Below are positions 44,004-54,386 of a stretch of DNA of 57,955 bases, in pieces (positions within the stretch are counted from its first letter, which is position 1; each line of letters begins with the position of its first letter). The notes beneath the pieces were generated by a model that was not told the DNA's origin, made no database searches, and was given only the letters and a program-made list of their open reading frames with translations. The stretch is from Shewanella saliphila (GTDB taxonomy: Bacteria; Pseudomonadota; Gammaproteobacteria; Enterobacterales; Shewanellaceae), in NCBI RefSeq assembly GCF_014648295.1, contig NZ_BMQV01000028.1, positions 1 to 57,955 on the forward strand, written 5' to 3'. The translations under genes were made by a program, and so were the position numbers.

Positions 44004-44033
44004 AAAAAAACCAGCATGTTTATGCTGGTTTTT
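44004..44033 (-). terminator. purF terminator
   Basis: Leftward AACCAGCATAAACATGCTGG and its complement form a hairpin with an A run before and a run of seven Ts after, 25 bases past the purF stop. Confidence 0.93.
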
Positions 44034-44058
44034 AAGTCGAAGCAATAACGCGGTTAAC

Positions 44059-45573
44059 TTATGGATGACACTCGTTGTGCATTTCTAAGTTGGTGCCAAT
44101 GTCTTTGCTGCGGTTGGCTTTGGCGTCGTCATTACGCAACTGAGTTAAATGGTCTAAGTAAGACTGGTTCACATCGTTGGTAATGTAGTGGCCGTCAAAT
44201 ACAGAGGTTTCAAAGCGTTTAATCTCTGGGTTTTCCATTCTTACGGCTTCAACTAAGTCAGTTAAGTCCTGGAAGATAATCCCATCAGCACCAATGATTT
44301 TTGCAATTTCATCTGCATCACGACCATGAGCAATCAACTCATTTGAAGTCGGCATGTCGATGCCGTAAACGTTCGGGAAGCGAATTTCAGGTGCCGCTGA
44401 AGCAAAGTATACTTTCTTAGCGCCAGCTTCACGTGCCATTTCAATGATCTGCTCTGACGTGGTACCACGTACAATAGAGTCATCAACTAGCAACACGTTT
44501 TTACCTTTAAACTCGGTATTAATTGCATTGAGCTTACGACGAACTGACTTTTTACGCTCTTGCTGACCCGGCATAATAAAGGTACGGCCAATATAACGGT
44601 TTTTTACAAAACCTTGACGGTACGGTAAGCCCATACCACGGGCAATTTCAAGCGCGATATCACAAGAGGTTTCTGGGATCGGAATAACGACGTCGATATC
44701 GTGATCATCCCATTCTTTTTTGATTTTTTCACCTAACTTGGCACCCATGTTAACGCGGCTTGCGTAAACAGACACTTTGTCGATGCTTGAATCTGGGCGA
44801 GCAAAATACACAAACTCGAAGATACACGGCGCATAGCTTGGGTCAACAGCGCATTGGCGAGTAAATAACTGACCATCAAGTGAGATATAAATCGCTTCAC
44901 CTGGAGCAACATCGCGCATCACTTCAAAGCCAACGGCATCTAATGCCACGCTTTCAGATGCGACCATGTATTCAGTACCGGTTGCAGTTTCGTGCTTACC
45001 AAGCACCAATGGACGAATACCAAATGGGTCACGAAACGCGACTAAACCCTGGCCAATAATCATCGCTGTCACGGCATAAGCACCGCGAGTTTGCGCATGT
45101 ACTTTAGCCACTGCATCAAACACTTCATCAGCACTTAGTGACAAGCTACGTGTTTCTTGTAGTTCATCGGCTAATAAATTAAGCAAGATTTCTGAGTCAG
45201 AGGTGGTATTAACATGACGGCGTTTTTTGACCAGGCTTTCAGCTAACTCAAGCGTGTTAGTTAAGTTGCCGTTATGCGCTAACGAAATACCAAACGGCGA
45301 GTTAACATAAAACGGTTGTGCTTCTGATGCACTAGAACTACCCGCGGTAGGATAACGCACATGGCCAATACCCGCATTGCCCTGTAAACGTTGCATGTGC
45401 TTGGGTTCAAACACATCTTTAACCAAGCCATTTGCTTTACGTAAACGAAACGCATTGATGTCTACAGTCACAATGCCTGCTGCGTCTTGCCCACGATGTT
45501 GAAGCACAGTCAGCGCATCATAAATGGTTTGGTTAACTGTTGATTTTCCTACTATTCCGACGATACCACACAT
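44059..45573 (-). CDS. purF: Amidophosphoribosyltransferase
   Basis: The 504-residue protein has an N-terminal Ntn amidotransferase domain beginning MCGIVGIVG with catalytic Cys2, and a C-terminal phosphoribosyltransferase domain with [14 protein letters not shown] (PRPP loop). It makes phosphoribosylamine from PRPP and glutamine, the first step of purine synthesis. No N-terminal propeptide is present, as in E. coli. It is last in the leftward folC-dedD-cvpA-purF run, with a gap of 41 bases after cvpA. Confidence 0.97.
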   Translation of the reverse strand: MCGIVGIVGKSTVNQTIYDALTVLQHRGQDAAGIVTVDINAFRLRKANGLVKDVFEPKHMQRLQGNAGIGHVRYPTAGSSSASEAQPFYVNSPFGISLAHNGNLTNTLELAESLVKKRRHVNTTSDSEILLNLLADELQETRSLSLSADEVFDAVAKVHAQTRGAYAVTAMIIGQGLVAFRDPFGIRPLVLGKHETATGTEYMVASESVALDAVGFEVMRDVAPGEAIYISLDGQLFTRQCAVDPSYAPCIFEFVYFARPDSSIDKVSVYASRVNMGAKLGEKIKKEWDDHDIDVVIPIPETSCDIALEIARGMGLPYRQGFVKNRYIGRTFIMPGQQERKKSVRRKLNAINTEFKGKNVLLVDDSIVRGTTSEQIIEMAREAGAKKVYFASAAPEIRFPNVYGIDMPTSNELIAHGRDADEIAKIIGADGIIFQDLTDLVEAVRMENPEIKRFETSVFDGHYITNDVNQSYLDHLTQLRNDDAKANRSKDIGTNLEMHNECHP

Positions 45574-45614
45574 GGGTAAGGTTCCTCACTGTAAGGTGTT
45601 TTATGTTTATAATT

Positions 45615-46103
45615 TTAGATTTTGGGTACAAAGCTTGAGGTGTTTTCGAGATAGTTAAAAAACCACTGAATAACCACGCCAAATTCGGGTACAAGTACTG
45701 AGCCCTGCCACCAAACGGTGTCTGGGAACGCAGTAAATGCATCCATAAAAAACAGTAATGCGCTTACAATCAAAGCGCCACGAATGGCACCAAAACACAA
45801 ACCAAGTACACGGTCTGTGCCTGACAAGCCAGTTTTAGACACTAACTGGCCTAATAAATAATTGACTAAAGCCCCTAGGATCAGGGTAACGACAAATAGA
45901 ATGGCAATCGCGACACCGTTTCTCACTAACTCGTCCTGCATTTGGGTTAAATGCGCGGCAAGATCGAGATAAAACTGGCTAGCAATAAAGAAAGCGGCAA
46001 ACCAAACCACAAGTGACATGGCTTCTTTTGCGAATCCGCGGATCAAACTAATAATAGTTGATAACCCGATAATGATAATAATTGCGTAATCAATCCAAAC
46101 CAT
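45615..46103 (-). CDS. cvpA: Colicin V production-associated membrane protein CvpA
   Basis: The 162-residue protein has four predicted transmembrane helices, starts [20 protein letters not shown], and has the family features [14 protein letters not shown] and [16 protein letters not shown]. It is involved in envelope homeostasis and is conserved directly upstream of purF. Its precise activity is unknown. Confidence 0.94.
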   Translation of the reverse strand: MVWIDYAIIIIIGLSTIISLIRGFAKEAMSLVVWFAAFFIASQFYLDLAAHLTQMQDELVRNGVAIAILFVVTLILGALVNYLLGQLVSKTGLSGTDRVLGLCFGAIRGALIVSALLFFMDAFTAFPDTVWWQGSVLVPEFGVVIQWFFNYLENTSSFVPKI

Positions 46104-46255
46104 GAAAATGGGGATCCGGTATAGGGTTCAAGACGGCGCGATTCTAACAGAGACAGAGATGTTTCTCACCCCTGATTGCATAAATTATTCATGCGCGATT
46201 GCGAACAATCAATTTGATATTTTCAACCACGCACTGAGTCTACCGTCTGAACGAG

Positions 46256-46894
46256 TTAATGTTCTTGAGGATTGTAGGCGATGATCTTGCCCTTTAATCC
46301 GGTTAGTTTGAAGATAGGCTCCTGGCGAGCTTTAAGTTTAGCTTCAGACACTTCAGGGCCAACAAATACCCGAGTCAGTTTTCCGTCAACCGGTTTAACA
46401 GGCAAGGTATAAGCAGTAAAACCTGCTTTGCGCAGCTGTGCCACAAGCGCACTGACATTGGCAGCGTTATTAAAGCCACCTAGTTGTAAAGTGTAACCTG
46501 CGGTTATCGCGGCTTTGGCTGGTGTTTTGGTTTGCGCCACTACGGCTGCCGGTTTGGGTTGGGGTTTAACGGGTGTTGTTACTTGTGGTTTTGGGTCAAC
46601 TTTTTGAACCACCTCTGCAGGCTTATCGTCACCCAGCTCAACCACATCACTGCCAAGGTCTTGCGGCTCCGCTATAGTTAACACCTGAAACTCTTCAATG
46701 GTGTCTGCAGTTTGCTCTGCCTGTTCACTACCATTTGAATTGTGGGTGTTTTTGGCTAAAGGTCGTAATGGTATTTCAGTAAATTCTTCTACAACCTGAG
46801 TCTTTTTACCATCTAATAGGTCAGGTAAAAAAATCACCCCTAAAGCCACAAGCACAATGGTTCCGACCAAACGATTTTGAAATTGACGATTCAA
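46256..46894 (-). CDS. dedD: DedD-like SPOR-domain cell-division protein
   Basis: The 212-residue protein has a short cytoplasmic start, one transmembrane helix (about 9-27, LVGTIVLVALGVIFLPDLL), a Pro/Lys-rich periplasmic linker (about 75-125) and a C-terminal SPOR domain (about 132-210, YTLQLGGFNNAANVSALVAQ) that binds denuded septal peptidoglycan. The start is TTG at 46894, with AAGGGAA six bases upstream; no ATG is in a suitable place. It follows folC by 21 bases. Confidence 0.93.
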   Translation of the reverse strand: MNRQFQNRLVGTIVLVALGVIFLPDLLDGKKTQVVEEFTEIPLRPLAKNTHNSNGSEQAEQTADTIEEFQVLTIAEPQDLGSDVVELGDDKPAEVVQKVDPKPQVTTPVKPQPKPAAVVAQTKTPAKAAITAGYTLQLGGFNNAANVSALVAQLRKAGFTAYTLPVKPVDGKLTRVFVGPEVSEAKLKARQEPIFKLTGLKGKIIAYNPQEH

Positions 46895-46915
46895 AGCGAA
46901 TTCCCTTTAAAAAAA

Positions 46916-48196
46916 TTAACCTATGTATGATTTAACGCCCGCAACAGTATAAAAAGAACCGAACACAATAACCACATCGTCTTCGTTTATGTCTTTTTGT
47001 AAGCCGTGCCACGCGCTGCTCATATCTTGATATAGTTGTGCGTTTTGTTGACTCGCCTGTGGCAATGCATCATATAACAATTGCGCCGATGCCCCGCGAG
47101 GATTATCTAAACTCACTAGATTCCACTGGCTAATGTGCGGTGCAAGTGTTTCTATCACCGCGTTAATATCTTTATCTTTTAACATGCCACACACAGCGAC
47201 AATTCGTTTGCCTTGATAGGCCTGTAACTGGTTAGCTAAATAACGAGCTGCATGTGGGTTATGAGCAACATCCAGTAAAACGATTGGCTGCTGACTCACT
47301 TGCTCTAAGCGCCCTGCGAGTTTGGCCTTGGCTAGGCCATCGGCAATTTGCTGCTCGGTGATCTGCGGCCATACCTGGCTGATTAACGCCACTACACTCG
47401 CAGCATTAGGTAAGGGTAAGCTGGGCACAGGTAAACCAGAATAGTTGCTTTGCGCTGATGTAAAATCCCACCGTGCAGAATCACTATCAGACACTTGATA
47501 GTTAAACTCATTACCCACGCGATACAAGCGAGTATGCATATACTCGGCATAATCTTTAACCGACTTAGGTAAGTCAGGTTCGCCCACTACGGCAAGACAA
47601 TGTTGCCTAAATACCCCGGCTTTTTCACGGCCAACCAATTCTCGGCTGTCTCCAAGATACTCTTGATGGTCAAGATCTATTGAGGTCAAGATCACAGCCG
47701 TTGAATCAATAATATTGGTGGCATCTAAGCGCCCACCTAAACCCACTTCAAGAATAGCCACATCTACGTTTGCAGCTTTAAACAAATACAAACCGGCGAG
47801 TGTTGCGTATTCAAAAAAGGTCAGTGAAATATCATCACGCGCCGCTTCAATCGCACAAAATGCTTCGATTAGCGCTGCGTCACTGGCATCTTGTTGGTTA
47901 ATTCGCACCCGTTCGTTATAGCGTAATAAATGCGGCGAGCTATATACCCCAACAGACAGACCAGACTGACGCAAAATAGACTCTAACATCGCACAGCTTG
48001 TGCCTTTACCATTAGTACCGGCAACGGTAATCACTTTACTTGGGGCTAACGATAATAAATTTAACCGCTTAGCGACCTTTTCAACCCGGGTTAATCCCAT
48101 GTCGATTTCGCTTGGGTGTATAGCCAGTAAATAATCTAGCCATTGTGCTAGGCTAGCATCTTGCTCTGGGACATTGACTTCATTGATGGTCGACAT
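46916..48196 (-). CDS. folC: Bifunctional folylpolyglutamate / dihydrofolate synthase
   Basis: The 426-residue Mur-ligase-like protein has the P-loop VITVAGTNGKGTSCAMLESI, the central domain motif LEVGLGGRLDATNI, and VLLDVAHNPHAARYLANQL. It adds glutamates to folates. In related gammaproteobacteria accD lies between truA and folC; here folC follows a 235-base gap in which no accD can be found. Confidence 0.96.
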   Translation of the reverse strand: MSTINEVNVPEQDASLAQWLDYLLAIHPSEIDMGLTRVEKVAKRLNLLSLAPSKVITVAGTNGKGTSCAMLESILRQSGLSVGVYSSPHLLRYNERVRINQQDASDAALIEAFCAIEAARDDISLTFFEYATLAGLYLFKAANVDVAILEVGLGGRLDATNIIDSTAVILTSIDLDHQEYLGDSRELVGREKAGVFRQHCLAVVGEPDLPKSVKDYAEYMHTRLYRVGNEFNYQVSDSDSARWDFTSAQSNYSGLPVPSLPLPNAASVVALISQVWPQITEQQIADGLAKAKLAGRLEQVSQQPIVLLDVAHNPHAARYLANQLQAYQGKRIVAVCGMLKDKDINAVIETLAPHISQWNLVSLDNPRGASAQLLYDALPQASQQNAQLYQDMSSAWHGLQKDINEDDVVIVFGSFYTVAGVKSYIG

Positions 48197-48431
48197 ATAT
48201 AAATACCATTTAAACTCTACTGACGCGTTACCTGTTTAACCTTAACTCAGGTTAAGAAAAGGGGTAAATAAGCCAAAATAACAACATTTGGCTTATTTTA
48301 ACTTAATGGGTCAATTACATTGCGAGTCTGATTCACCGCAAGGGTAATTGATTTTTATTGTCGATATTGTGTCATAGTTTGTATCACAAAAGCAGGTTAG
48401 TTATACGTTAATTAAGCTAATGAACAATGGC
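48197..48431. other. Gap between truA and folC lacking accD
   Basis: Neither strand shows accD or a recognisable fragment (no zinc-finger CxxC or carboxyltransferase sequence). The gap must hold the folC promoter. An AT-rich segment (48270-48310) follows a GGTTAAGAAAAGGGG stretch, with no defined site. Confidence 0.65.
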
Positions 48432-49217
48432 TTAATCCAACATAAATAACGGCCCAAGTGCCAGTTTAGGCAGTTGATATTGCTCTGGGTACGTCACATC
48501 GACTAAATATAAACCATTGGGCTTTGCCGTTGCTGCGGCTTGATTGCGATCTTTAAGTGCCAGTAACTCAGTTATCCACTCAATCGGTTTATTGCCGAGG
48601 CCAACTTCAAGCAACGAGCCAACAATATTCCGCACCATATGATGTAAGAATGCATTAGCTTGAATATCAACCATTACATACATCCCCTGGCGGGTAACCG
48701 TGACTTTATGTACGTTACGAAACGGCGTATTGGATTGGCACTGAATGGCACGAAAACTGGTAAAGTCGTTTTCGCCTAGCAATAATTGTGCAGCCTGGTG
48801 CATTAAGGTTTCATCGATATCACCATGATAATGGCTTACACCTGAGCGTAATATCCCAGGGCGTAATTGATGATTGTAAATCACATAGCGATAACGGCGC
48901 GCAGTGGCGCTAAAGCGCGCATGAAAACTGTCATCGACTTCTTTGGCCCAGCGCACGGCAATGGTGTCAGGCAAATTAGCATTAATGCCCAATGTCCATG
49001 CGGTTAATGGACGCTTGGCGGTGGTGTCAAAATGCACCACCTGCCCTGTACCATGGACCCCAGAATCGGTTCTGCCAGCACAAAAGACTTCTATCGATTC
49101 ATTTGCCACATAGGATAAAGCTTTTTCAAGCTGAGCTTGCACTGAAACGACATCGGCCTGGCGCTGCCATCCGAAAAAACCACTACCATCATATTCAATA
49201 CCTAACGCAACTCGCAT
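48432..49217 (-). CDS. truA: tRNA pseudouridine(38-40) synthase
   Basis: The 261-residue protein begins [20 protein letters not shown] and has the catalytic motif [18 protein letters not shown], with the essential Asp, and [17 protein letters not shown]. It isomerises uridines 38-40 in the anticodon arm. It lies downstream of hubP, separated by repeat cluster 2 (about 930 bases). Confidence 0.97.
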   Translation of the reverse strand: MRVALGIEYDGSGFFGWQRQADVVSVQAQLEKALSYVANESIEVFCAGRTDSGVHGTGQVVHFDTTAKRPLTAWTLGINANLPDTIAVRWAKEVDDSFHARFSATARRYRYVIYNHQLRPGILRSGVSHYHGDIDETLMHQAAQLLLGENDFTSFRAIQCQSNTPFRNVHKVTVTRQGMYVMVDIQANAFLHHMVRNIVGSLLEVGLGNKPIEWITELLALKDRNQAAATAKPNGLYLVDVTYPEQYQLPKLALGPLFMLD

Positions 49218-49409
49218 TTCAATTTCCTCAACTCATTAATGCCGCGAAGTTTATACCAATTTGAGACATTATGTAATTGCATATCGGCACTCTTGTTGAC
49301 TCTAATGAATTGACGAGTCAATGACATAAGAGCCCCTACTTTCAAACTTATTCTCAATTAACCTGAATATTCTTGATTACCGCAAGAATTGATTCGCATT
49401 TAAGCCAGC

Positions 49410-50070
49410 GATGATGGCATAGAGAAACACCTGGATCCTCAATAAAAGCACTAGAGGATGACGGCAAAGAGCAGTATCGAACACCGTTCACTACCCCGTC
49501 GTTCCGGCAACGCTGTAGAGCCGGAATCCGGGTGTTGGCTTTTAGGCTTGAAGGCCGTAAAACTAAAGTCCAAATCAAAAGAAACACCTGGATCCTCAAT
49601 TAAAGCACTCGAGGATGACGGCATAGAGCAGTATCAAACACCGTCCACTACCCCGTCGTTCCGGCAATGCTGTTAAGCCGGAATCCAGGTGTTGGCTTTT
49701 ACGTTTTGGCACAAGGTTAAAAGAAACACCTGGATCCCTGATAACAGATCTCAGGGATGACGGCATAGAGAAACACTTGGCTCCTCAATAAAAGCACTCG
49801 AGGATGACGGCATAGAGCAGTATCAAACACCGTCCACTACCCCGTCGTTCCGGCAATGCTGTTAAGCCGGAATCCAGGTGTTGGCTTTTACGTTTTGGCA
49901 CAAGGTTAAAAGAAACACCTGGATCCTCAATTAAAGCACTCGAGGATGACGGCATAGAACAACACTTGGATCCTCAATTAAGGCACTTGAGGATGACAAC
50001 ATAGAGCAACACCAATATCGTCCCGGTAACTCTATAAAACCGGGATCTAAGATCTCAGGGGTGACATAAG
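49410..50070. repeat. Cluster 2 of the modular palindromic repeat family
   Basis: This is the largest accumulation. Units like AACACCTGGATCCTCAATTA with stem partner GAGGATGACG alternate with GTCGTTCCGGCAATGCTGTT ... CCGGAATCCAGGTGTT. A perfect 136-base direct repeat is visible (49602-49737 and 49791-49926). A module with CTGAGATCT (49730-49761) and a degenerate reversed copy of the 59-base module (50008-50064) are also present. It is transposon-like debris in orientation opposite to cluster 3. Confidence 0.88.
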
Positions 50071-50085
50071 TTGCTATTTTTGCGG

Positions 50086-50117
50086 TTAAAAAAAACGGCG
50101 CAGATATCTGCGCCGTT
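50086..50117 (-). terminator. hubP terminator
   Basis: Leftward AACGGCGCAGATATCTGCGC with its complement is a perfect 12-base palindromic stem, followed by eight Ts. It ends about 30 bases after the hubP stop. Confidence 0.95.
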
Positions 50118-50146
50118 TAATCAATTGAACCTCAACACGTTAATGG

Positions 50147-53100
50147 CTAACGAAAACCTTTAAGTAAGTTTGCCACTTCTGCTTTTTGGCGATCATTACC
50201 ATCAATTTGCACTTCTTTTAACAAGGCTTTGGCGCTGTCTTGATCTTCAATTTCGATGTAGGCACGGGCTAAATCTAATTTAGCATTAACTGAGTTTTCT
50301 TCGTCATCGACATCAACCATATCCGCGTTGCCAATTAACGAGTTAACTTCACCGACATCAACATCTACGTCTTTATACTGATCCGTTTTATCAATGTCTT
50401 CATCGGCATCATTGAGCAGTTTATCAATATCGATATAGCCGTTTTCACGCTCAAAACTCATTAAGTCGTCATCGCTAACACTATATTGAGCTGACTTACT
50501 GCGTTCATTTTCGTCTAACGCGGCAAGTGCTTCGTCGACCGTGAGGTTGTCATCATTGAGAAGATAATCATCTTCAGAAGTATAGTTATCGCTGTCATCT
50601 TCTGTTAACGACTGTGAAAACGCCGCTAATAAATCATCATCACTGACAGTAGGTTGCGGCTCTTGCTCATCCACGGCAGTTTCTGCAGCCTTAAGTAAGT
50701 CACTTTCCCAATCAAGCATTGCAGGTTTAGATTTATTGGCTTTTAAATCATTAAAGAAACCAGAGTCCCTATTGGCTTTCGCCCCAGTGTTTTGAGTAGA
50801 ACCATCAGTTTCTTGTGCATCATCATCTAACGACAGGCTGACATCGTCATCACCCATTGAAGCCAGTAATGCATTAAGCTCATCTTCTGCATCTTCGTCA
50901 CTGATGTCTTCCACTAAAGGCGCATCTAGATCTTCATCTTCTAGACTAAATTCAAGTTCATCATCTGATGATTCGATCTCATCACTGACACCAGTATCAT
51001 CAGTTTTAGTATCGGTTTCATCAGCTGACTCAGTCTCACTGCTTTCTGCCAATAAGGCATCTAAACCTGGGGCAAAAAAGTTTTTGTCATGCTCATCTTC
51101 AGGTTGTGCATCAGCGTCAGCTTGACTACGCGAGTTGTCTAAATCGTTTAAGTATTCATCAAGCTCGTTAAATAAATCCTGGTCGTCAACGTCACTTGAA
51201 TCATCTACTTGATTTGTATCAGTGGTTTGTAAGTCATCGTTTTGCTCATCAAGGTTTAATGATGGCACGATTTCAGGTTCATCTAAACTGGCAAGAAGTG
51301 CATCTATATCGTCATCACTGCTATTTGCCACATCGGCAGATATTGTCACATCATCGTCGCTATCATCTAACTCTGCGGTAATTTGCGCAGCAATATCATC
51401 TTCGTCATCGTCTTGTTCAAAGCCTGCGAGTAAGGCGTCAATATCATCATTGTCAGAAGCAAGTGTTTCAGTTTCCTCAGACTCATCGGCTAATTCAGCG
51501 ACAATTTGCTCAGTTAAATCTTCATCATCCGCATTTAAGAGAGTCTCTTCAGCAGCGCTGATATCGGCTACGCTCGATTCAATAACCGGCTCGTTTAATC
51601 CTGCCAATAAGGCATCAATGTCTTGATCATCTGCCTCTGTAGTATCTTCAATATCATCTTCATCTTGCAGCTCTGCCGCAATGAGTGCTGCGATATCATC
51701 TTCATCGTTAACGGTTTCACTGTTCAGTGTTTCTTCGGCTTCATCATCTGGATTTGTGGCTAACCCTGCGAGTAAAGCATCAATATCTTCATCACTGGCT
51801 TCTGCATCGCTATCATCAATTTCAAGTTCTGCCAGTAGCTCATCCGTATCAGATGTCTCTGCCATGTCGTCAGCGTCTAGTGAGGTTTCGCTTTGAGGCT
51901 CGGCCTCGGTTTCTGCCGGCATATCAAATTCAGCTAACAGCGAATCAATGTCGTCATCGGCTGTAACATTTGAATCATCATCAGATTCTTCTGCTGATTC
52001 TTCATTTAAGTCTTCACTCGATTCCGTCTCATCTGCCTCTGCACTAGACTGTGCCTCTTCTGCAGGCATATCAAATTCAGCTAACAGCGAGTCGATGTCG
52101 TCATCGTTTGATAGTGACTCATCAACGATTTCTGGTTGCTCTTCAACCGCAGGCTCTTCGGTTTCTGGCGGCATATCAAATTCAGCTAATAGCGAGTCAA
52201 TGTCGTCATCGTTTGATAGTGACTCATCAACAGCCTCAGGTTGATCATCTACTGCAGGCTCTTCTGTTTCTGGCGGCATATCAAATTCAGCTAACAGCGA
52301 GTCAATGTCGTCATCGTTTGATAGTGACTCATCAACAGCCTCAGGTTGCTCATCTTCTGCAGGCTCTTCTGTTTCTGCTGGCATATCAAATTCAGCTAAC
52401 AGGGAATCAATGTCGTCATCGTTTGATAGTGACTCATCAACAGCCTCAGGTTGCTCTTCAACCGCAGACTCTTCGGTTTCTGGCGGCATATCAAATTCGG
52501 CTAACAGCGAGTCGATATCGTCATCATTTGATAGTGACTCATCAACAGCCTCAGGTTGCTCATCTACTGTAGGCTCTGCGGTTTCTGGCGGCATATCAAA
52601 TTCAGCTAACAGCGAGTCAATGTCGTTTTCTGCAGAATCATCTAATTCGTCATTATTATTTGTACTGCCATCATCAAGATCAGCTAATAAGCTGTCCAAA
52701 TCATCTTCTGGGGCAGCAGACGAAACAGTTGAGGCGGGTAAGTCATCTAGTCCGGCTAATAGGCTGTCTAAGTCATCATCGTCATCGAGCGGCTCCAGTT
52801 CAGAGTCTTGCTCTTCCATGGCTTCGGCCCATAAGTCATCTAACGACGAACCTTCATCATCCTCGGTGTCTTCACCCACGAACATTTCAGACGCCATGTC
52901 CATTTCACTGTCGTCCGCCATTGAGGCTTCAGGTTGTAAATCAACACTGTCTAAATCTAATAAGTCGTCTATAGACTCGTCGTCATCAGAGTCTAAATGA
53001 ATAACCACATCATCAGCGTTATCATCGTTTAACTCTGTCTCTGTATTGGCTTGTTTTGCTACCGTTTCAGTTTGTTCGTCTGATTGAGCTTCATTTTCAG

Positions 53101-54043
53101 TTTGTTGAGCAGCCTTTTTACGGCGAGTTAATAACCAAAAAATCAATCCAAATATTAATAAAAGAGGCACCGACGCTGCTATAATCAGCATCATGGTGTT
53201 GTCTGTTAAACTGCGCCAAAAATCTGCGGGTTGTTCTACTACAGGTTCTTTATTATCAACTTGTTGTAATAGTTTTTCGTATTCGCGTCTTAATTTGTCA
53301 TGTTTTTCGCTTAGCAGTTGTAAATCTTCTTCAAGCGATGAAATATTTAACGACATCTGCTCAATTTTATTTTTAAGCACTTGATTGTCATTGTTACTGA
53401 CCATTAATTCGTCTTGCGCGCGGGCAAGCTCGTCAGTGAGCATCAAGGTTTTAGCATTAGCTTTGTCTAGCACGCTATTGAGATCGTTAATTTCTGCAGC
53501 ATTGGCTTGTTTTAATGCTTGAGTTTGCACTTCAACGGCGGGGGTTTTTTGCACAATTTGTAGCGGTTTATCTGCATTAGGCTTTTTAGCCACTTCAACA
53601 ATGGGAGAAGGTTTAGTGACAACGGGCTGTGGGGTAACTGGAGCTGGGCGACTCACTTGGCGGTCATCTTGTTCAGCGCGACGACGCGCTTTACTGTCTG
53701 GAATGGCAGCCATCACATCAGCAGACGGGATTAATAAAATCATCCCTCGCTCGAGCGTGTTGTAATTATTACCACTAAAGGCGTGTGGGTTGGCGTCAAA
53801 TAATGCCGCCATTACCTGGTAAACACTGACGCGATCATTGGGTCTGACTTTTTGGGCAATACTCCAAAAGGTGTCTCTAGACGTCGTTGGACCATACTGA
53901 CGCTTAGCTTGCTGCTTAACCTCGCCATTTGGACCAGTGATGTTCAATGTTTCAGCATGTGCAGAATCAATCAACTGTAAACTGGTGAAACCAACGGTCG
54001 TACAGGCAATTAAACCCAGAATATAAGAAGTACGCAAAGTCAT
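50147..54043 (-). CDS. hubP: Polar landmark protein HubP/FimV
   Basis: The 1298-residue protein has a signal peptide (to AHA near residue 30), a LysM-like peptidoglycan-binding domain (about 50-112, TSRDTFWSIAQKVRPNDRVS), a coiled coil (about 180-265), one transmembrane helix (about 283-305), a cytoplasmic region of nearly 950 very acidic residues, and a conserved C-terminal FimV segment (NAKLDLARAYIEIEDQDSAK). The acidic region contains five near-identical 35-residue tandem repeats plus degenerate ones built on DIDSLLAEFDMP. HubP recruits chemotaxis and segregation partners to the old pole. The start at 54043 is chosen for AAGGATTGG upstream. The negative charge, over 35% Asp/Glu in the repeats, is typical. 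Confidence 0.93.
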   Translation of the reverse strand: MTLRTSYILGLIACTTVGFTSLQLIDSAHAETLNITGPNGEVKQQAKRQYGPTTSRDTFWSIAQKVRPNDRVSVYQVMAALFDANPHAFSGNNYNTLERGMILLIPSADVMAAIPDSKARRRAEQDDRQVSRPAPVTPQPVVTKPSPIVEVAKKPNADKPLQIVQKTPAVEVQTQALKQANAAEINDLNSVLDKANAKTLMLTDELARAQDELMVSNNDNQVLKNKIEQMSLNISSLEEDLQLLSEKHDKLRREYEKLLQQVDNKEPVVEQPADFWRSLTDNTMMLIIAASVPLLLIFGLIFWLLTRRKKAAQQTENEAQSDEQTETVAKQANTETELNDDNADDVVIHLDSDDDESIDDLLDLDSVDLQPEASMADDSEMDMASEMFVGEDTEDDEGSSLDDLWAEAMEEQDSELEPLDDDDDLDSLLAGLDDLPASTVSSAAPEDDLDSLLADLDDGSTNNNDELDDSAENDIDSLLAEFDMPPETAEPTVDEQPEAVDESLSNDDDIDSLLAEFDMPPETEESAVEEQPEAVDESLSNDDDIDSLLAEFDMPAETEEPAEDEQPEAVDESLSNDDDIDSLLAEFDMPPETEEPAVDDQPEAVDESLSNDDDIDSLLAEFDMPPETEEPAVEEQPEIVDESLSNDDDIDSLLAEFDMPAEEAQSSAEADETESSEDLNEESAEESDDDSNVTADDDIDSLLAEFDMPAETEAEPQSETSLDADDMAETSDTDELLAELEIDDSDAEASDEDIDALLAGLATNPDDEAEETLNSETVNDEDDIAALIAAELQDEDDIEDTTEADDQDIDALLAGLNEPVIESSVADISAAEETLLNADDEDLTEQIVAELADESEETETLASDNDDIDALLAGFEQDDDEDDIAAQITAELDDSDDDVTISADVANSSDDDIDALLASLDEPEIVPSLNLDEQNDDLQTTDTNQVDDSSDVDDQDLFNELDEYLNDLDNSRSQADADAQPEDEHDKNFFAPGLDALLAESSETESADETDTKTDDTGVSDEIESSDDELEFSLEDEDLDAPLVEDISDEDAEDELNALLASMGDDDVSLSLDDDAQETDGSTQNTGAKANRDSGFFNDLKANKSKPAMLDWESDLLKAAETAVDEQEPQPTVSDDDLLAAFSQSLTEDDSDNYTSEDDYLLNDDNLTVDEALAALDENERSKSAQYSVSDDDLMSFERENGYIDIDKLLNDADEDIDKTDQYKDVDVDVGEVNSLIGNADMVDVDDEENSVNAKLDLARAYIEIEDQDSAKALLKEVQIDGNDRQKAEVANLLKGFR
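52066..52630 (-). repeat. 105-base coding tandem repeats inside hubP
   Basis: A unit beginning with the sense translation DIDSLLAEFDMP recurs every 105 bases near 52066, 52171, 52276, 52381, 52486 and 52591, with few differences between neighbours. In-frame expansion or contraction is expected. Confidence 0.93.
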
Positions 54044-54117
54044 CCAATCCTTCCCTTTAAGCGCAATTGAGTTGCCATCTTGGCAACAGGCTGTAGGCAA
54101 TTTTTATCATTAATATT

Positions 54118-54175
54118 TATACCCAATCAACCTAAAGATGCTCTGAAACACGTCTCTTCAAGTTGATTGGGTATA
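54118..54175. repeat. Long imperfect inverted repeat upstream of hubP
   Basis: The arms TATACCCAATCAACCTAAAGA and TCTTCAAGTTGATTGGGTATA (21 bases each) pair with two mismatches around a 16-base loop. It lies 75 bases upstream of the hubP ATG, in a 343-base gap. It resembles small MITE-like hairpins or a transcribed regulatory stem-loop. Confidence 0.85.
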
Positions 54176-54386
54176 TGCCATCACTATATCAAATCACATC
54201 GGTTTTAAGCTAACTTTTGCACTTAAAAAGGCAGTATAGATGTTAAAAATGATACATTTACGACTATAAACTAGTTCCGCCAGCCCTGCTACTACTGGCG
54301 CAAGTAAAACAAAAAAGCCTGCTGGCTGCAGGCTTTTTAAACTAAATCACTTATTGATTAATGAATTAACCGTGAGCAACGCTCAA
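54176..54386. other. Gap between the hairpin and asd
   Basis: It contains the hubP promoter side, a small hairpin CGCCAGCCCTGCTACTACTG (54278-54300 with its arm CTGGCG) and the asd terminator. No gene is seen. Confidence 0.6.
54312..54338 (-). terminator. asd terminator
   Basis: Leftward AAAAAGCCTGCAGCCAGCAG with its complement: the stem AAGCCTGC / GCAGGCTT followed by a run of Ts, 49 bases past the asd stop. Confidence 0.88.

Noticed and set aside
46102..46284. Small plus-strand frame between cvpA and dedD
   Set aside because: It overlaps the end of dedD in antisense, with no family similarity or ribosome site.
50904..53384. Several serine-rich frames antisense to hubP
   Set aside because: The reverse of Asp/Glu/Ser codon runs naturally yields long Ser-rich open frames; they mirror the real gene.
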